NCBI GenBank assembly: GCA_027596075.1
Contig: JADGJC010000119.1
Coordinates: forward strand, 1-64,000
Length of the DNA stretch: 64,000 bases
Direction: 5' to 3'
DNA from: Rhizophlyctis rosea
Taxonomy: Eukaryota; Chytridiomycota; Chytridiomycetes; Rhizophlyctidales; Rhizophlyctidaceae
Shown here: positions 1 through 11,296 of the stretch, one piece after another
Numbering within the stretch: the first letter of the stretch is position 1
Layout: every line of letters starts with the position of its first letter
Made by a program: the position numbers and the translations under genes
The notes under the pieces: model-generated
Told to the model about the DNA's origin: nothing
Databases searched by the model: none
What the model saw: the letters and a program-made list of their open reading frames with translations, nothing else

Positions 1-955
1 GATTTCAACGATGCTCCGGATTGTATTGCGTGGGGGCTTCCGGCAAATATGGTTTGTGGTGCATAACAGGTCGGTTTGGTCAACGCTCATTTTAGCATTT
101 GTTCCGGATACAACATCCGTTCATTTTCAATCGGAATGTATGGATGTGTGTATCCAAGTCCAGATCCACAACCCCCACCAATGGTGAGCACCGCCACCGC
201 CATCTGGCCAGCAATCGCTTTGCCACCTTCCCAAATTCCCACGCTTCCTTCGCACGCCCCTTTCCCACCATCTTTCTCATTTCGTCTGACGTCGTTGTCC
301 AGTCAGCCACCTACTTTTCGAAGTGAACCTAAGCTAGGTACCGCGCTGCTGACCACTTTGCGCTCGCTTCAGTATATCAGTGTGTGTTAGATCTTCCACT
401 TGCAACTTGGTGCTCATCGCTCGTGTAGACACCGCGAACTAGGTAAGTCGCACCTTCTCACGGTATGGTTTTATGGGATACGGTGCTTTCCCAAAGGCTA
501 TATGATGACTGATGAATGGGAAGTTTGGTATTTTGATGATCGCAGAAAACCACGTCTTTGCTTGCAAACGCGAACTTGTATCTTCATCGTTTGTTTATCT
601 CTCGGAAGCAACTTACATCGGTAAGTTCTCCAAGCATTCGCCATCATATTTGGCCACAACTTTTCGAGCTTAGATGACTGATTGTATTTGGCCTTCATTA
701 TGTTGTCTAGCTCAACACCATGACGGTAGGTCCACGGGCCGGCGCTTGGCATGCTGACATATAATGCATGATGGCACTCACTTTCACTCCACAGGGATGA
801 CACCGCAAACATAACATTCTGGAAGAAGCGGACACACTTATTGACCGAGATCCCGAGAAACTGCCCGAGTCGTCGCGAGGGTTGGGTCAGCCGTTGAAGG
901 TGGGGTGACCATAGACGACGGTTTTGTCAATGCACTGAATTAAACTCATGATTAT
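1..955. other. Intergenic, no gene seen
   Basis: Only short open frames with no recognisable domain occur on either strand. The left part may hold the end of a gene lying outside the window. The last part should contain the promoter and 5' leader of the gene starting at 956. Confidence 0.5.
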
Positions 956-2010
956 ATGAAGCATCAAAAGCTCGACGCTCCTCAAACGTCCGGAGAGAAT
1001 GCGCAACCCAATGTCGTGATGCACCAGCCGGATATTGTACCCCCACGGCCGGTTCCAACACCCCTGCCAACATCCGACGTCCAAGATCAACCAACCGAAC
1101 AACCCGCAGCAGCGGAGGAGCCGGCGCAGCCCCCTCGAAGGTCCTTTGGTGTTCGATTGGAATACGTAAGCTTGCACCTTCCGTAAAAGGCATTTTCTGA
1201 CCTGTACTCAACATCTTCAAAAGAAACGAACGGTGCTGATGTCCAAATACCGCAACCCAAACAAAACCAAGCATGTGTACATTGCTCCACCTGGAGCGGT
1301 CATCTTCGACCCATCTACCAGCATTACTGCCGCGAAGTTCTACTCACGATGCATATGGGGTTTGGTAAAAGACCCGGATGGAGATGTAAGCCTTGATCAG
1401 CGCTACCTGGTCCAGTTGTGACAGGACTCATAATTCAATAGGACCCGGAGGTGCTGGAGGACCAAAACGTGATGTTCGGGTTGATTAACCTCACCACATC
1501 TGAAGGCTTCTTTGCCCAGCAAGACAAAACACCTCACCTCCCCCGTCTCTTCGTCGAGCCCCGCGAAATCCTGTGTTTGGAAGACTCGACAGACCCCGAG
1601 CGGCTTGAGTGGGTGCAGGTGAAAGACAAGATCTACGATCGTACTGCATATCTCGAAACGCATGAACCGCTAGTCGGCGCCGGCATGCGAGAGGAACCGA
1701 AATCGCTGCTGTTCGTTGGCCGCGCCCTGGGCCAAGGCGGATACTCTCTTTGCATCGTATGCGAAACCTTCGAAAGTGAGTGAAGAGAGCGAGGCAACTC
1801 CCTGACCAAGACCTAACCCATGTAAATTTCAGAGGGCGCATGGATCATCGGCACCGACTACAACGGTGGCCGCGGCGGTTGGGCCGAGAACTATGAAGTT
1901 CTCATGCTCCAAAACTTGCGTACGTCTTCTCTTCCTCGCTGCCTCATCGTCACTTGAATCATCTAAATTCGACCTCTATAGCCATTGAACCTCCCACTCA
2001 ACCGTTATGA
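956..2010 (+). CDS. Hypothetical protein with DM9-like C-terminal motif
   Basis: Five exons fit with consistent phases: 956-1165, 1224-1385, 1442-1775, 1833-1919 and 1982-2010, giving 273 residues. The first 70 residues are rich in Pro, Gln and Glu and look disordered. The rest is a compact domain. Near the C-terminus there is a pattern of the type L-hydrophobic-VGRA, GG, then a conserved W, G-rich loop and a YEVL tail, which resembles one DM9 (DUF3421) repeat, a lectin-like module. That match is by eye and is weak. No signal peptide or membrane segment is visible. The start is the first ATG of the open frame, and a further upstream exon cannot be excluded. Function is unknown. Confidence 0.6.
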
Positions 2011-3088
2011 TCCTACGCACTGAACTCCATGCGAAACATGCCCGTAAGCCCATCCTACAAGTCATCCATCGTCAACCCTTCTCCATAATCCCTTTGCAAC
2101 AACCGCATTTTCCGCCCACATCCAACCTTAGCCGCTCGCCATAATTCCTTCTTACACTGTTTTCGCTACATCTTTCATATTCTTTTTCGCGGACTTTCCC
2201 TTTTAATTTGCAAGCATTACCGCCTTCCCTTTTGGGTGTATGAAACTTTATCTTATTCTACTTCATGCGTATTTATCTCCCCTTAGCAAGTTTTTCGGAT
2301 CATTATTCTTCCAAAACTTTCATCATCCCCTTTTTTTCCGCGTCTATCCCTTTGTTGCCCAGTCCTGTCGGCGTACATAGTTTCCGTGCTACGAGTTGGA
2401 GGAGTTCGTAGCCGGATGGGAAAAGGCGGTGGGAGGGTTTGATTGTTCGGATTATGTAGATTGTTTTGTGTGGTTTGTGTGGCGCTTTTTTTCATATGCT
2501 CAGTATTTGCAGTAGCGGTTGTAGTCGGGTCGGGTTGGAGCGCATTCCATTTGATCTTCCTTTGTACCGGTGTTTCTCTTACCGATGTTAGAATGTTTTC
2601 CTTTCCCTTCCCTTTGTATACTTTCACGTTTGTTTTACTTCATAATTCTGTTTACCCCTCCCCCATAATGCAAATAGTATGAATGTTTTCTTATCCTTTT
2701 CAATATGTTTTGCGAACGCCCGAGGGCGCTGCATCATTGGTTACAGCGGTTATGGTCAGTGCACAACAGTACTGCTGCCAGAAGACCGCGTTTGACCTTG
2801 ACAGATGCACGACGTAGGCGGTAGCAATGTCAATTTCATATCAAACTCATCACGAACTAGCAGATCGAACGCATCATAACTTAGCAAAAGCCCCGTGTTC
2901 CAATAAGCATCTTCGTCATTAAAAGGATTCCACTGACAACATAACATGTATTGGGAACATAACTTCCAAAAAAACCACTGCCAGAATCAGGAAAGCTCCA
3001 CCAAAACATGTCTCAACCTGCAACAACAGACGGGTATCCCCTAACATCACACGACGAACAGGGAGGGACTCCGACCCTCCCTCCCTCA
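2011..3088. other. Intergenic between convergent genes
   Basis: T-rich stretches follow the upstream stop codon, as expected for a 3' UTR and polyadenylation region. No convincing coding sequence is seen. The right end borders the stop codon of the minus-strand CRAL-TRIO gene. Confidence 0.5.
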
Positions 3089-4408
3089 TCACTCCAGAAC
3101 CACCAACTTCATGACACACCCCTCCCCAACAACCCCCCTAAACTCCTCAACCCCACCCAAAAACCTCACCCTCCCAATCGACTCCTTCGAAAACAACGTC
3201 CTGACCGCCCCCCACGCCCCCGCAAACGCCCAGCCGTAATTGATCACATACACCGCGCCGAATATCTGTGGGAAGTGCGTGGAGAAGGATTTGTGGAGGG
3301 TGGGCAGGGATGAGAGGGGGAGGGAGGTGAGTGTGAGGGTGCTTGCGTCGATTAAGAGGGCGATTTGGAAGGTTAGGTGCGGTGGAAGGTGGGTGGGTGT
3401 TGTGGGTGTGGGAAGGGCGCTTAGGGTCGGTGGTTTGGGGGTGGGTCGTGATTCACGTCCTCCTCCTCCTCCGTCATCGACCCCGTTCTCCGCTCCTCCA
3501 TTGACTGGACTCCCCAACCCATTTCCTTCACCACCCGCACCCCCACCCCCACCATACCACCTCCTCCAAGCCTCCTCATTCCGACTCAACATCATTCTCC
3601 TCCCAACATCCATCATAAAATACACTACAGCCATCAAATCCTCCAAATCCTCCCCACCACCGGCATCCTTCTCCAAATACGGTTTCAAATTCAACACCGC
3701 CAGCGGCCGCCCTTCTTTGTCGAAACCGGTGAATCGGAATATGCCCTGGCGGAGGTAATGGAGGGATGTTTGGGAGAGGGAGGAGAGGGAGCAGGGTGTA
3801 GGTGGGATGCGGGTTTCGAGGCGCCAGGAGAGGTGGGTTAGTAGGTGGGGTTGCGATTTGGAGAGGGTGTGGGCGTTTTTTTTGGAGAAGCGGAAGAGGA
3901 GGGCTGTGTTTGTGGATTGGAGGAGTCAGTGTCAGTTTTGATGATTGGCTATTTTCAGCTTTAATGTGACGTCTCCACCGAAACCAATTCCTATGCTGAT
4001 TTGTATATCGTATACCGAGCTTTTCAAATGTGCTCGCGTGCATCTAACCTTCCCTCTTTTGCGTCATTCATCTTGGTCTGTCCTCCATGCCCTCGCGCAC
4101 TTCCCCCTTCATCGCAAGCTCAAGTCCAAACCTAAGCCCAAACCCCAGCAACACATTTCTGAACCTCTTCCTCCCACCTCTCCCGCCTCAGTGTTCCCTT
4201 TACCATCGCGCCATCATCGCCTTCCAACACTCATTCCGCTGTCCCGTTGCTCTCACTCACCATCATCGCCCATGATCTCAGCTATTGTGAGAACATCATG
4301 ATGAGACAACTGCAAGTCTTGTCTCTGCTGCGCAATGACTTTGGCTGTCTCCTGCCTCAGTTGTACGATATCAGCTATGTGCTGTATGAATTCCTCCGTT
4401 ATGTCCAT
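3089..4408 (-). CDS. CRAL-TRIO (Sec14-like) lipid-binding protein
   Basis: Two exons are proposed, 4408-4261 and 3903-3089, joined in phase 1 across a 357-base intron, giving 320 residues. The ATG sits in a good context (CCACCATGG). The short first exon encodes a Glu/Gln-rich helix. The junction rebuilds the start of a CRAL-TRIO N-terminal helix (DDALLFRF), followed by a W-R pair typical of that helix. Then comes the lipid-binding core: an FRFTGFDKEGRPLAVLN strand, a long helix, an IALLIDAS strand, and an INYGWAFAGAWGAVRTLFS segment matching the family's pocket floor and gate. A Gly/Pro/Thr-rich insert of about 45 residues breaks the core. Proteins of this fold carry phosphatidylinositol or other hydrophobic ligands between membranes. 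The exact ligand cannot be read. Confidence 0.75.
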
Positions 4409-5377
4409 GGTGGTTGTCGTGTCGCCCTGCGTGAGAGACCTGCGTGGCGCGGTTGTGTGTTATGTGCTTAGATGCTACTACAAGCTTAATGACGACATGG
4501 GTGGTGAGCGCGGATTGGGCTAGAGGGGTGTCTGTGTGCGTGTGTTTATGCAGCTTGTGGGGTAGCGGGACGTGTCTGTTTGGATCGATGAATGAAATAC
4601 ATGAGTGAGCCCATGAAGGTCGTAGGACGGACGGACTGAATCAAATCTTATGGGACATGTTTGACACCCAGGGATACATACCGGACGGGGTGGTTGTATT
4701 TGAGGAACGCGGCACAAAGAGTGGCAAGTGGATGAGTTTATGAATATGAAACAAGCAGGCTGGGGGTGTGTAGTATGTGGGTGGAAGGGTTTAGTGGGAC
4801 CTTTAATCGAGAGGAATCAAGGAAATGAAAACGAAGATGGGGAACAAGGACGGTAAACGGGTGGACGGACGCGAGAACAAAAAGTGCAGGGGACATGGGA
4901 ACAGCATTTCATTTCCAATGCAGATGGCACAGTGCACCACCCTTCATGCTTCATGCAGGTTGCATTGGTGGCGCTTCCAAGTTCCAACTTTCAACTGTCA
5001 AACACTGCAGTGAAATGCAAAGCCAGGGCCAAGGGGTAGCCCAGTGACTCTGCATAGTGAGTGGCTGTCACTGGCTGGCTGACGGCGGTGTTCCATGTCG
5101 CCTGAGGTCATGGGTGACACAGAACATCACACTCTGTTCCCCCACATCTTCACATGTCAAAATCCAACAACTCGGACCTCCGATCCACTAGTCGCCCTCA
5201 ATCACATGCAAATGAATGGGGCTGCGGCTGCGCCTCGTGTTCTCTTCCCCTCGCGTCTCCTCGACTCTTCCTGCATTCCAAAATGTTCATCTTCCGGTTT
5301 GCCTCGCTTTGCAATCTTCCCAGCACGTTACCAGCACCACCAAACCATCGCACATCAGTAACAAAATAAACATCAAC
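4409..5377. other. Intergenic, divergent promoter region
   Basis: This stretch lies between a minus-strand start at 4408 and a plus-strand start at 5378, so it should hold both promoters. I see no conserved protein and no clear TATA element. Confidence 0.45.
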
Positions 5378-5785
5378 ATGTCCGCAACAACCTTGCCCAT
5401 CGAACTCTATCCCTTCGTCGCCAAAGTCTGCCACCCGCTTGCCGCCCAGCGCCTCCGAAACGCAACCCGCGGCACCCGCAAAATTATCACTAACGACGAC
5501 CTCCTCATCGCCGAAGCCGGATGGAGATACTGCACAAAAGGGCTGGAAAACTGCTGGAACTGGGCAGTGCGCAAAGGGCACTGGGAAATCGTCGAGAAAT
5601 ATCTGTCGGAAGTTCCGAATCTGAGTTATGCTAGCTTAGGACTGGCAGTTCGTGTGGCTGGAAGGCAACAGCAGACAGACCTCCCGGGCACCCTCATCGA
5701 CTTCATCCCCATTGAAACAACCACCAGTCGACCCACACTTGCTGTCAAAGCCAAGGTGGTGCGGCACCTCATGACTCGGCCATAA
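5378..5785 (+). CDS. F-box/ankyrin-like protein, apparently cut short
   Basis: The ATG at 5378 follows an A/C-rich leader. It opens a 135-codon frame that starts with an F-box-like LPIELYPFV segment and then has a CWNWAVRKGHWEIVEKYL segment, which reads like an ankyrin helix pair. Chytrid genomes carry large families of such F-box plus ankyrin proteins. The frame ends at a TAA (5783-5785), but the same frame reopens directly and continues to 6040 with a VMFTVYTLDILLGHHDFDWN stretch that could be more of the same protein. No multiple-of-three intron with good splice sites spans the stop. The gene may therefore be a decayed copy or simply a short member. Role unknown. Confidence 0.5.
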   Translation: MSATTLPIELYPFVAKVCHPLAAQRLRNATRGTRKIITNDDLLIAEAGWRYCTKGLENCWNWAVRKGHWEIVEKYLSEVPNLSYASLGLAVRVAGRQQQTDLPGTLIDFIPIETTTSRPTLAVKAKVVRHLMTRP

Positions 5786-6040
5786 CGTCCACCCCTTAAC
5801 CTAGAAATTGAGAATCTCGCCGTGATGTTCACGGTCTATACGTTGGACATTTTATTAGGTCACCATGATTTTGACTGGAATCATGGCGGCCGTATTAGAG
5901 AGATGCTCACCAGGGTATGGGAAACCAATGGTGGTGGGACTGAGGTATCCTCCCACCTGGTAACGAACGACGGTGTAGACCCAGCAGATGCAGAATTGTG
6001 GGTCAGAGTTGCTTACATGTGCATGGGGAGGCAGTGGTGA
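5786..6040 (+). pseudogene. Possible 3' remnant of the ankyrin-like gene
   Basis: This continues in exactly the frame of the upstream gene after its TAA stop, for 84 codons, ending at 6040. The sequence has alternating hydrophobic and helical character like the ankyrin region before it, but no further clear repeat. If the TAA is a true mutation, this is the lost C-terminus. Confidence 0.3.
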
Positions 6041-7400
6041 TGTTTGCGTGCACGGGGGAGCGGTGGTGGAGCATGTCATTTGGCTATCGAAGACAACTGA
6101 GGGGTGTACGGGAAAAACAGGGTCTGGGTGTAAAAAGAGTAGCTTTAGTTGGAATGTCTGGTCGTGCAAAAAAGTATGCTGTTTTCTGTGCCACTGCGCA
6201 TGAGGTGAGACCCTGAAATAAAGGAGGTTGTGATTCATCAGAAACAAAATATGCTGCACTTTCGTTGATGTCATGAGGACAGGCAGTGATCACAAGCCAT
6301 GTTGCAGAACGTGAGGCTCAAAACCTCGCGAAGGGCCTCACAGAGGGAAATCTTTGAAACGATCAGACCGTCTTGTTTGTCCACCTTCCATAGCCATGTC
6401 CATCCTTGTGCAATGCTTCTGATGCATGATGTCCCACCAACAGATGTCTCGCAATTACAACAAGCTATGCTCCACATGATGGATTCCACGCAAACAAGGC
6501 GAAAACATCTACCAAAGTATTCACTTCACTATTCTCAAATTCTCATGTTGCATTACCAACCATCCGTCAAAATGCTTACCAGCCGACCTTACTTTCGAAC
6601 GTGGAACGCACATTGGTCTCTTGAAGTTTTGTTTTCCCACTTGTTTCACGAAATTCAGTATTTGATCTTTTTTTTTTTCCGATGAAGTTTGCAAATACAT
6701 GAGGATTGGCAATTTTGCGCAAGGTATACGAGCGACCAGGAGCTACATTCGAAAGAGAAAAAGGGAAGAAGCGGAAAGATATTTACATACAATAAAACAT
6801 GACACGATACCGCCTCGAACTTGTTCAGACAGGTTGCAACTCCCACAGTCTTGAGGCGTGAAAACCCTAATTCTTGAGGTGGAAGTGCATCCCCATCGAT
6901 CGGCCTGACTCTGCACCCGCCCCCGGTCTTGTCTTGCGGTGGACCTGTCCAGAGGAGTCCCCTCCCTGCGGTATGGCAATCCAAAAAGGTTGCACGTCCA
7001 AGATCACTCACCCCATAAGGGCACAATGATGTATGGAGCACCTAGTCTTGAAAAGGGAGAGAAAGAACATGTACAAGGCGAGATACCTAGTCTAGCGAAT
7101 TCTAGTTCTATACATGACCCATGCCCTCCCATGACATCTTGCTTGCTCCCCACAATCCGGGAAGCCTCCGGCTATCACGGTCGTTTGGCTTGACTTCCAC
7201 ACCGCTCAATTCTACAAAGCAAAAAACATCAGTAGCGCATCCGTTACCCACCATCCCACGCGCGAGATCTTGACTCGGATCCACTCCCCATACAAATTGT
7301 ACGAGGCGCCCTGCACATGTATCACCTGTCGCGCCTAGCGCCGGGTTGTCAGGATCAAAAAGTCCTGGACCTCTGGACCTTCTTGGCCCGGTCATGTACC
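6041..7400. other. No gene supported
   Basis: Short open frames occur on both strands (for example 6299-6685 on plus), but none shows a domain, a coherent splice pattern or family resemblance. A T-rich tract lies at 6667-6680. Confidence 0.4.
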
Positions 7401-9300
7401 TTGTTGCCAAAGCACACCCACGACTACGTCCCCATGTAGGGCTATGCGAGACGTCCGTCTGTCCACTTGTGGTGTCTTGTTGACGTTGCAATGTTGGATT
7501 GCTATAGTGTGTGTGAATGGGTCGAGACGGAGTCAAACGGAGTCTTCGTCGCTCGATGGCCTTCCCATATGGTGAAAAGCACGTGGTGGTGGATTAGCAA
7601 TGTAGCCGAAAGGACCGAACGATACACGAGCGCACTTACAGGAGACGATTCCGGAAACAGTATTTCATCACTAGTACAATTGTTCCCGGCTTTTACGGTT
7701 ACCTTCCGAGAAGGTAGCGACGGATTCCACGCCAATCTATTGGATCTTCGCAAAACTTCCTAAGCGGAACTGGAAGAGACTTAGTTAGCGAACTTGGTGG
7801 CGAGTAGCAGCCGTTCGCCATCCTACCTCGGGATTTTGAGTTCAATGAGCGCCGAGATTTTCCTTGCTTGGGGATGACAGAAAATTGATAAGATAGAATC
7901 TTTTTCCAACGCCGAAATGAGGAGAGCACAAGCGGTTGCCCCTCCCGCCACCCAACCACACGACACCAAACACCGTACGTCGGCTCCTCACGAAGAGGTC
8001 ACGGCAAAGTCCAGTTGGAGTGGAAGGATCCCTGGCGCAAAAAGGCCAAGAGTATGTGCGGCACCCAGGACTTGATGGTTTCGGGGGCAACGGCTTTGCA
8101 ACGTCTCCAACTCACCAAAACGCATAGCCCAAAAGGTCCAGGAAAGAAGACCCTTTGCGCCAGCCGGCGCTCGTGCCTTGAAGTCCTTGGCCTTCGGATT
8201 TCCCTGACTTATTGCCGCTGCTGCCTTGGGAGTTGTCGATATCAAGTGAGAATCCACATCCCCGACCTCAGCGAAAGGGTTGGAGATAACATCTGACGTA
8301 CTTGGATTGCTTTCCCCACATAACCGTTGAAGGTGTACTGTTGTTGGAACGTACAGTCGGAAGAGTTGCGAGGTACGGGTAACGTAAGTGTGGGCATAAC
8401 TTGCGTAGCATACTATCTATCCATACCATAAAAAATCCGTGAGAAAACGTATTCTAGATGGTGGGCATTGTGTCACCGAAACACATACCTGCATAAATCA
8501 AAACCCCAAACTCACACCCCACCACCCCTAAGTGGCATATCATAACCGGCTTACCATCTCCTACTCCCAGGATTGCTCCGACGCCACTTAGAGGGTGGAC
8601 GCGAAAGGTTCTTATGTAACAGTCGCAGAGCTGGCAGCCCTCGGCTTATCGCCCAATCCATCTTTGGGAAACGGGAAGCCACCAGTCAAGAAGACCAAAC
8701 CGGTATTAGAATAAGCTGTGATGGGTTGTTTAAGGGAATAAGATGGAAAGAAACTTAGGGTATATCAGTATAGCCATACAGCGCATGGACGGATGGCTAA
8801 TAACCCTTACCATATAAAGAAAAACAGGAGTTCGGAGAGTGTTGGCTTTTCCCAAAGTAGGTCACCGGCGGCATTCAGGTAGGTCAAAAAGAACACGGCC
8901 AATGAGCCCGCAATGCACACGAAGTGCAGAAACCACACTGAGACCACCAACAACGGTTCCCCAAAGGATACTAGCCATACTCTGTCGCAACCCGGCTCGG
9001 TTCAGATCCAAGAAGGGACGTTGGGGGAAGAAGGAATGAGGAGAGTGAGGAAAGGGAAATGAGTGAAATGATGGGCTGGATCGTCAAGCGATCGACGCGA
9101 CCCAGCAACGCGACCCACGTCACCCACACCAGCCACTGTGGCTCGATGGGCTGGGGGTGGCGCATTTCAATTCTGAGTCCGGAGGTCTGGACAACGCCCA
9201 ACGAACAATTCAGACACCCATTCGGTTGTCTGGTTGTTATTTTTGTGTGCATCTTACCTAGTCTAATCCCCATTCCCATCCGGCCCCATAATTTCCCACA
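7400..9300 (-). other. Unresolved region, possible multi-exon minus-strand gene
   Basis: Several minus-strand stretches look coding. One near 8818-8962, preceded by a plausible acceptor (GGTCTCAG), encodes a hydrophobic run starting WFLHFVCIAGSLAVFFLTYL, like a membrane helix. Another at about 7630-7765 is bounded by a CTTAG acceptor and a good CCT|GTAAGT donor. A third at 7820-7985 has a hydrophobic core and a GAG|GTAGG donor. I could not join them into one frame, and in-frame stops intervene. The first stretch faintly recalls polyprenol/steroid 5-alpha-reductases, but no signature motif was found. It could also be a decayed gene. Confidence 0.25.
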
Positions 9301-9335
9301 CAACCGAAAAGGTCCCTCCTCCTTCGCTTGCGACT

Positions 9336-11035
9336 ATGCTTAGAGACAGCAGCGCATACACAGAGATAGTGAAAGACCTGACAAGTAACTTCATCAGAGA
9401 CTCGGCTGGGTCCGCGGACGCGGCTTCGTGGCAAGAAGCTCTGGCCACTCACTTTTCCGCCTTATGCGCTCACACAGCCGCGTCTCGTCCAAGTTTACGG
9501 TAAAGTACCTCGACAATTGCAGTCGCAACTTATCTGTCGCTCCAGCTGACAGCTTCGCCAGACAACTGATATCAGGGATTGCTTCCATTCGCGCCTCCTT
9601 TCTCTCTCCTCCGAACCCGCCCAAATTTCCAGCACCACCACACCAAACGACCTTAATCCTCTCCCTCGCATCACTTCCATATCTCCGCCCAAATGACCCG
9701 AAAGAAGCTGAACGCCTGATCAATGCTATCATAGGATTGCTGGTCTCCCTCACTTCGCCAGCCGAACCAGGAGGCGGTGCACCACAACTACAATTCGCGA
9801 CGGCAGATCCATGGTCCATGGCCTTATGCTGCGTGCTTCTTGCAAATTTCCTACAGGCTCTGGATGAAAGAACGGAACGATACAGTGCTCAAGTTGCTGG
9901 GGTAAATGATTTTACTATGTCTGTTTGATATTGCGATCCGATCATCAAATGCTGCCATTTTTCTCAACAATCTCAGGTTTTGCGAAACATGACGTTCATC
10001 TTCACCGGCATGCACGAAGCAAGCACCAAAACACCTCTCCCACTATCATCCTCCTCGCACGACACACCACCCGGGCTTCACACCTGCTATACCGTCATTC
10101 TCACATCCCTCACAAATATCGCAATCCACATAGCATCAATCACCCCACCACCGCAATCACCAACCCTTACCCTTGCATCAACAACCGCCTTCAAATCCAT
10201 TCTTACCCTCCTATCGTTTACAACTCCCAACCAAACACCGTCATTCGCAACACTGGACCCAATATTCTTCTCACGCGTCGCGGCAGTAACGAATCTGGAA
10301 CGATTGATGGTGGGGAGTAATGCTGATGAAGAACACCCTCCTTCATCATCATCCTCCACATATCAACAACACTCGCAAACTCCAGTCTGGCCCTTCCTAA
10401 CACCAGACCACCAATCCAAAATTCTCACACGTCTCTACGACACAACACGCACCTACCTCCGTCACATCACCCCCTCCACATCTTCCCCACCAACCATCGC
10501 AGAATCGACAATCATATCCCACATCCTACGCATACTCGCGTCATCATCCGTCTCATCCTCGTTTATAACCAATCTACCAACCCACGCGTCAAGACTTTTG
10601 CGGGAATGTCGTCGCGTGATGGGGATTGATTCAGAGAGCATAGAAGACAAGGTCGGACAAGCCGCGGTATCGTCACCACCACCGCTCATCAACTCCCAAA
10701 ATGCACACCTCCGACGAGGAATCATGTTCTTCCTATGCGGGTACGTCATCACGATTATGAAGCGTCTTCCCGACACCGCGCGTGAGGTTCGTAACGTCCT
10801 CTCATCAACGGGACCAGGTCAGACGAGTGTGGCGGAAGGGGATGTTGCGCAAACGGTAGCAAAAGACATACGCGTATCCATAACTGAAAAGTGGATGGCG
10901 ACGCTTTCTGTGGATGTTTCGGTGCTGTTTATGAGAGGGGTTTTGCCTGGGGGGGCGGATGGAGTGTGGTGTGAGAGGGTGGGAAGGGTGTTGGATTTGG
11001 TGGAGGGGCCTTTGTATGTAGGGAATGTGAGATGA
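9336..11035 (+). CDS. Conserved-looking hypothetical protein, 520 residues
   Basis: Three exons fit cleanly: 9336-9499, 9562-9901 and 9977-11035, with phases 2 and 0 at the junctions. The protein is mostly helical, rich in Leu, Ser, Thr and Pro, with an Asp/Ser-rich opening, many hydrophobic heptad-like helices (for example LINAIIGLLVSLTS and ALCCVLLANFLQAL) and a Pro/Thr-rich loop in the middle. No zinc-binding or nucleotide-binding motif is visible, and no signal peptide. It could be a HEAT/ARM-like scaffold. I do not recognise the family. It ends 260 bases from the convergent TOE1 gene. Confidence 0.65.
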
Positions 11036-11296
11036 TTGTATGGATTGTCTTTGCTTTGTGCGCGTGAATGTTCGGGTGTGGAGGTCAAGATATGTACTGT
11101 GCATACTGAAAGTTTCATTGAATGGCAAGTGCCAAATTGTTGTCTTGATGAAGGATCCCTCACCAAACCCGAACATGCGAAGCAAGAGCACAGAAGTTTT
11201 CCTCAATTGAGCAGCCAAATTCTCACTGTATAACCCGTGTTCATATGTACAAAACGCAAAACCCAAACCACTTCCACACATCGAACACCCCAAACA

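Noticed and set aside
3240..3758. 172-codon plus-strand open frame
   Set aside because: It is the antisense shadow of the CRAL-TRIO gene, with Pro/Ser/Gly content from that strand.
7699..8257. Reverse-transcriptase relic in the unresolved region
   Set aside because: No YxDD or endonuclease motif could be seen. Only hydrophobic and basic fragments are present.
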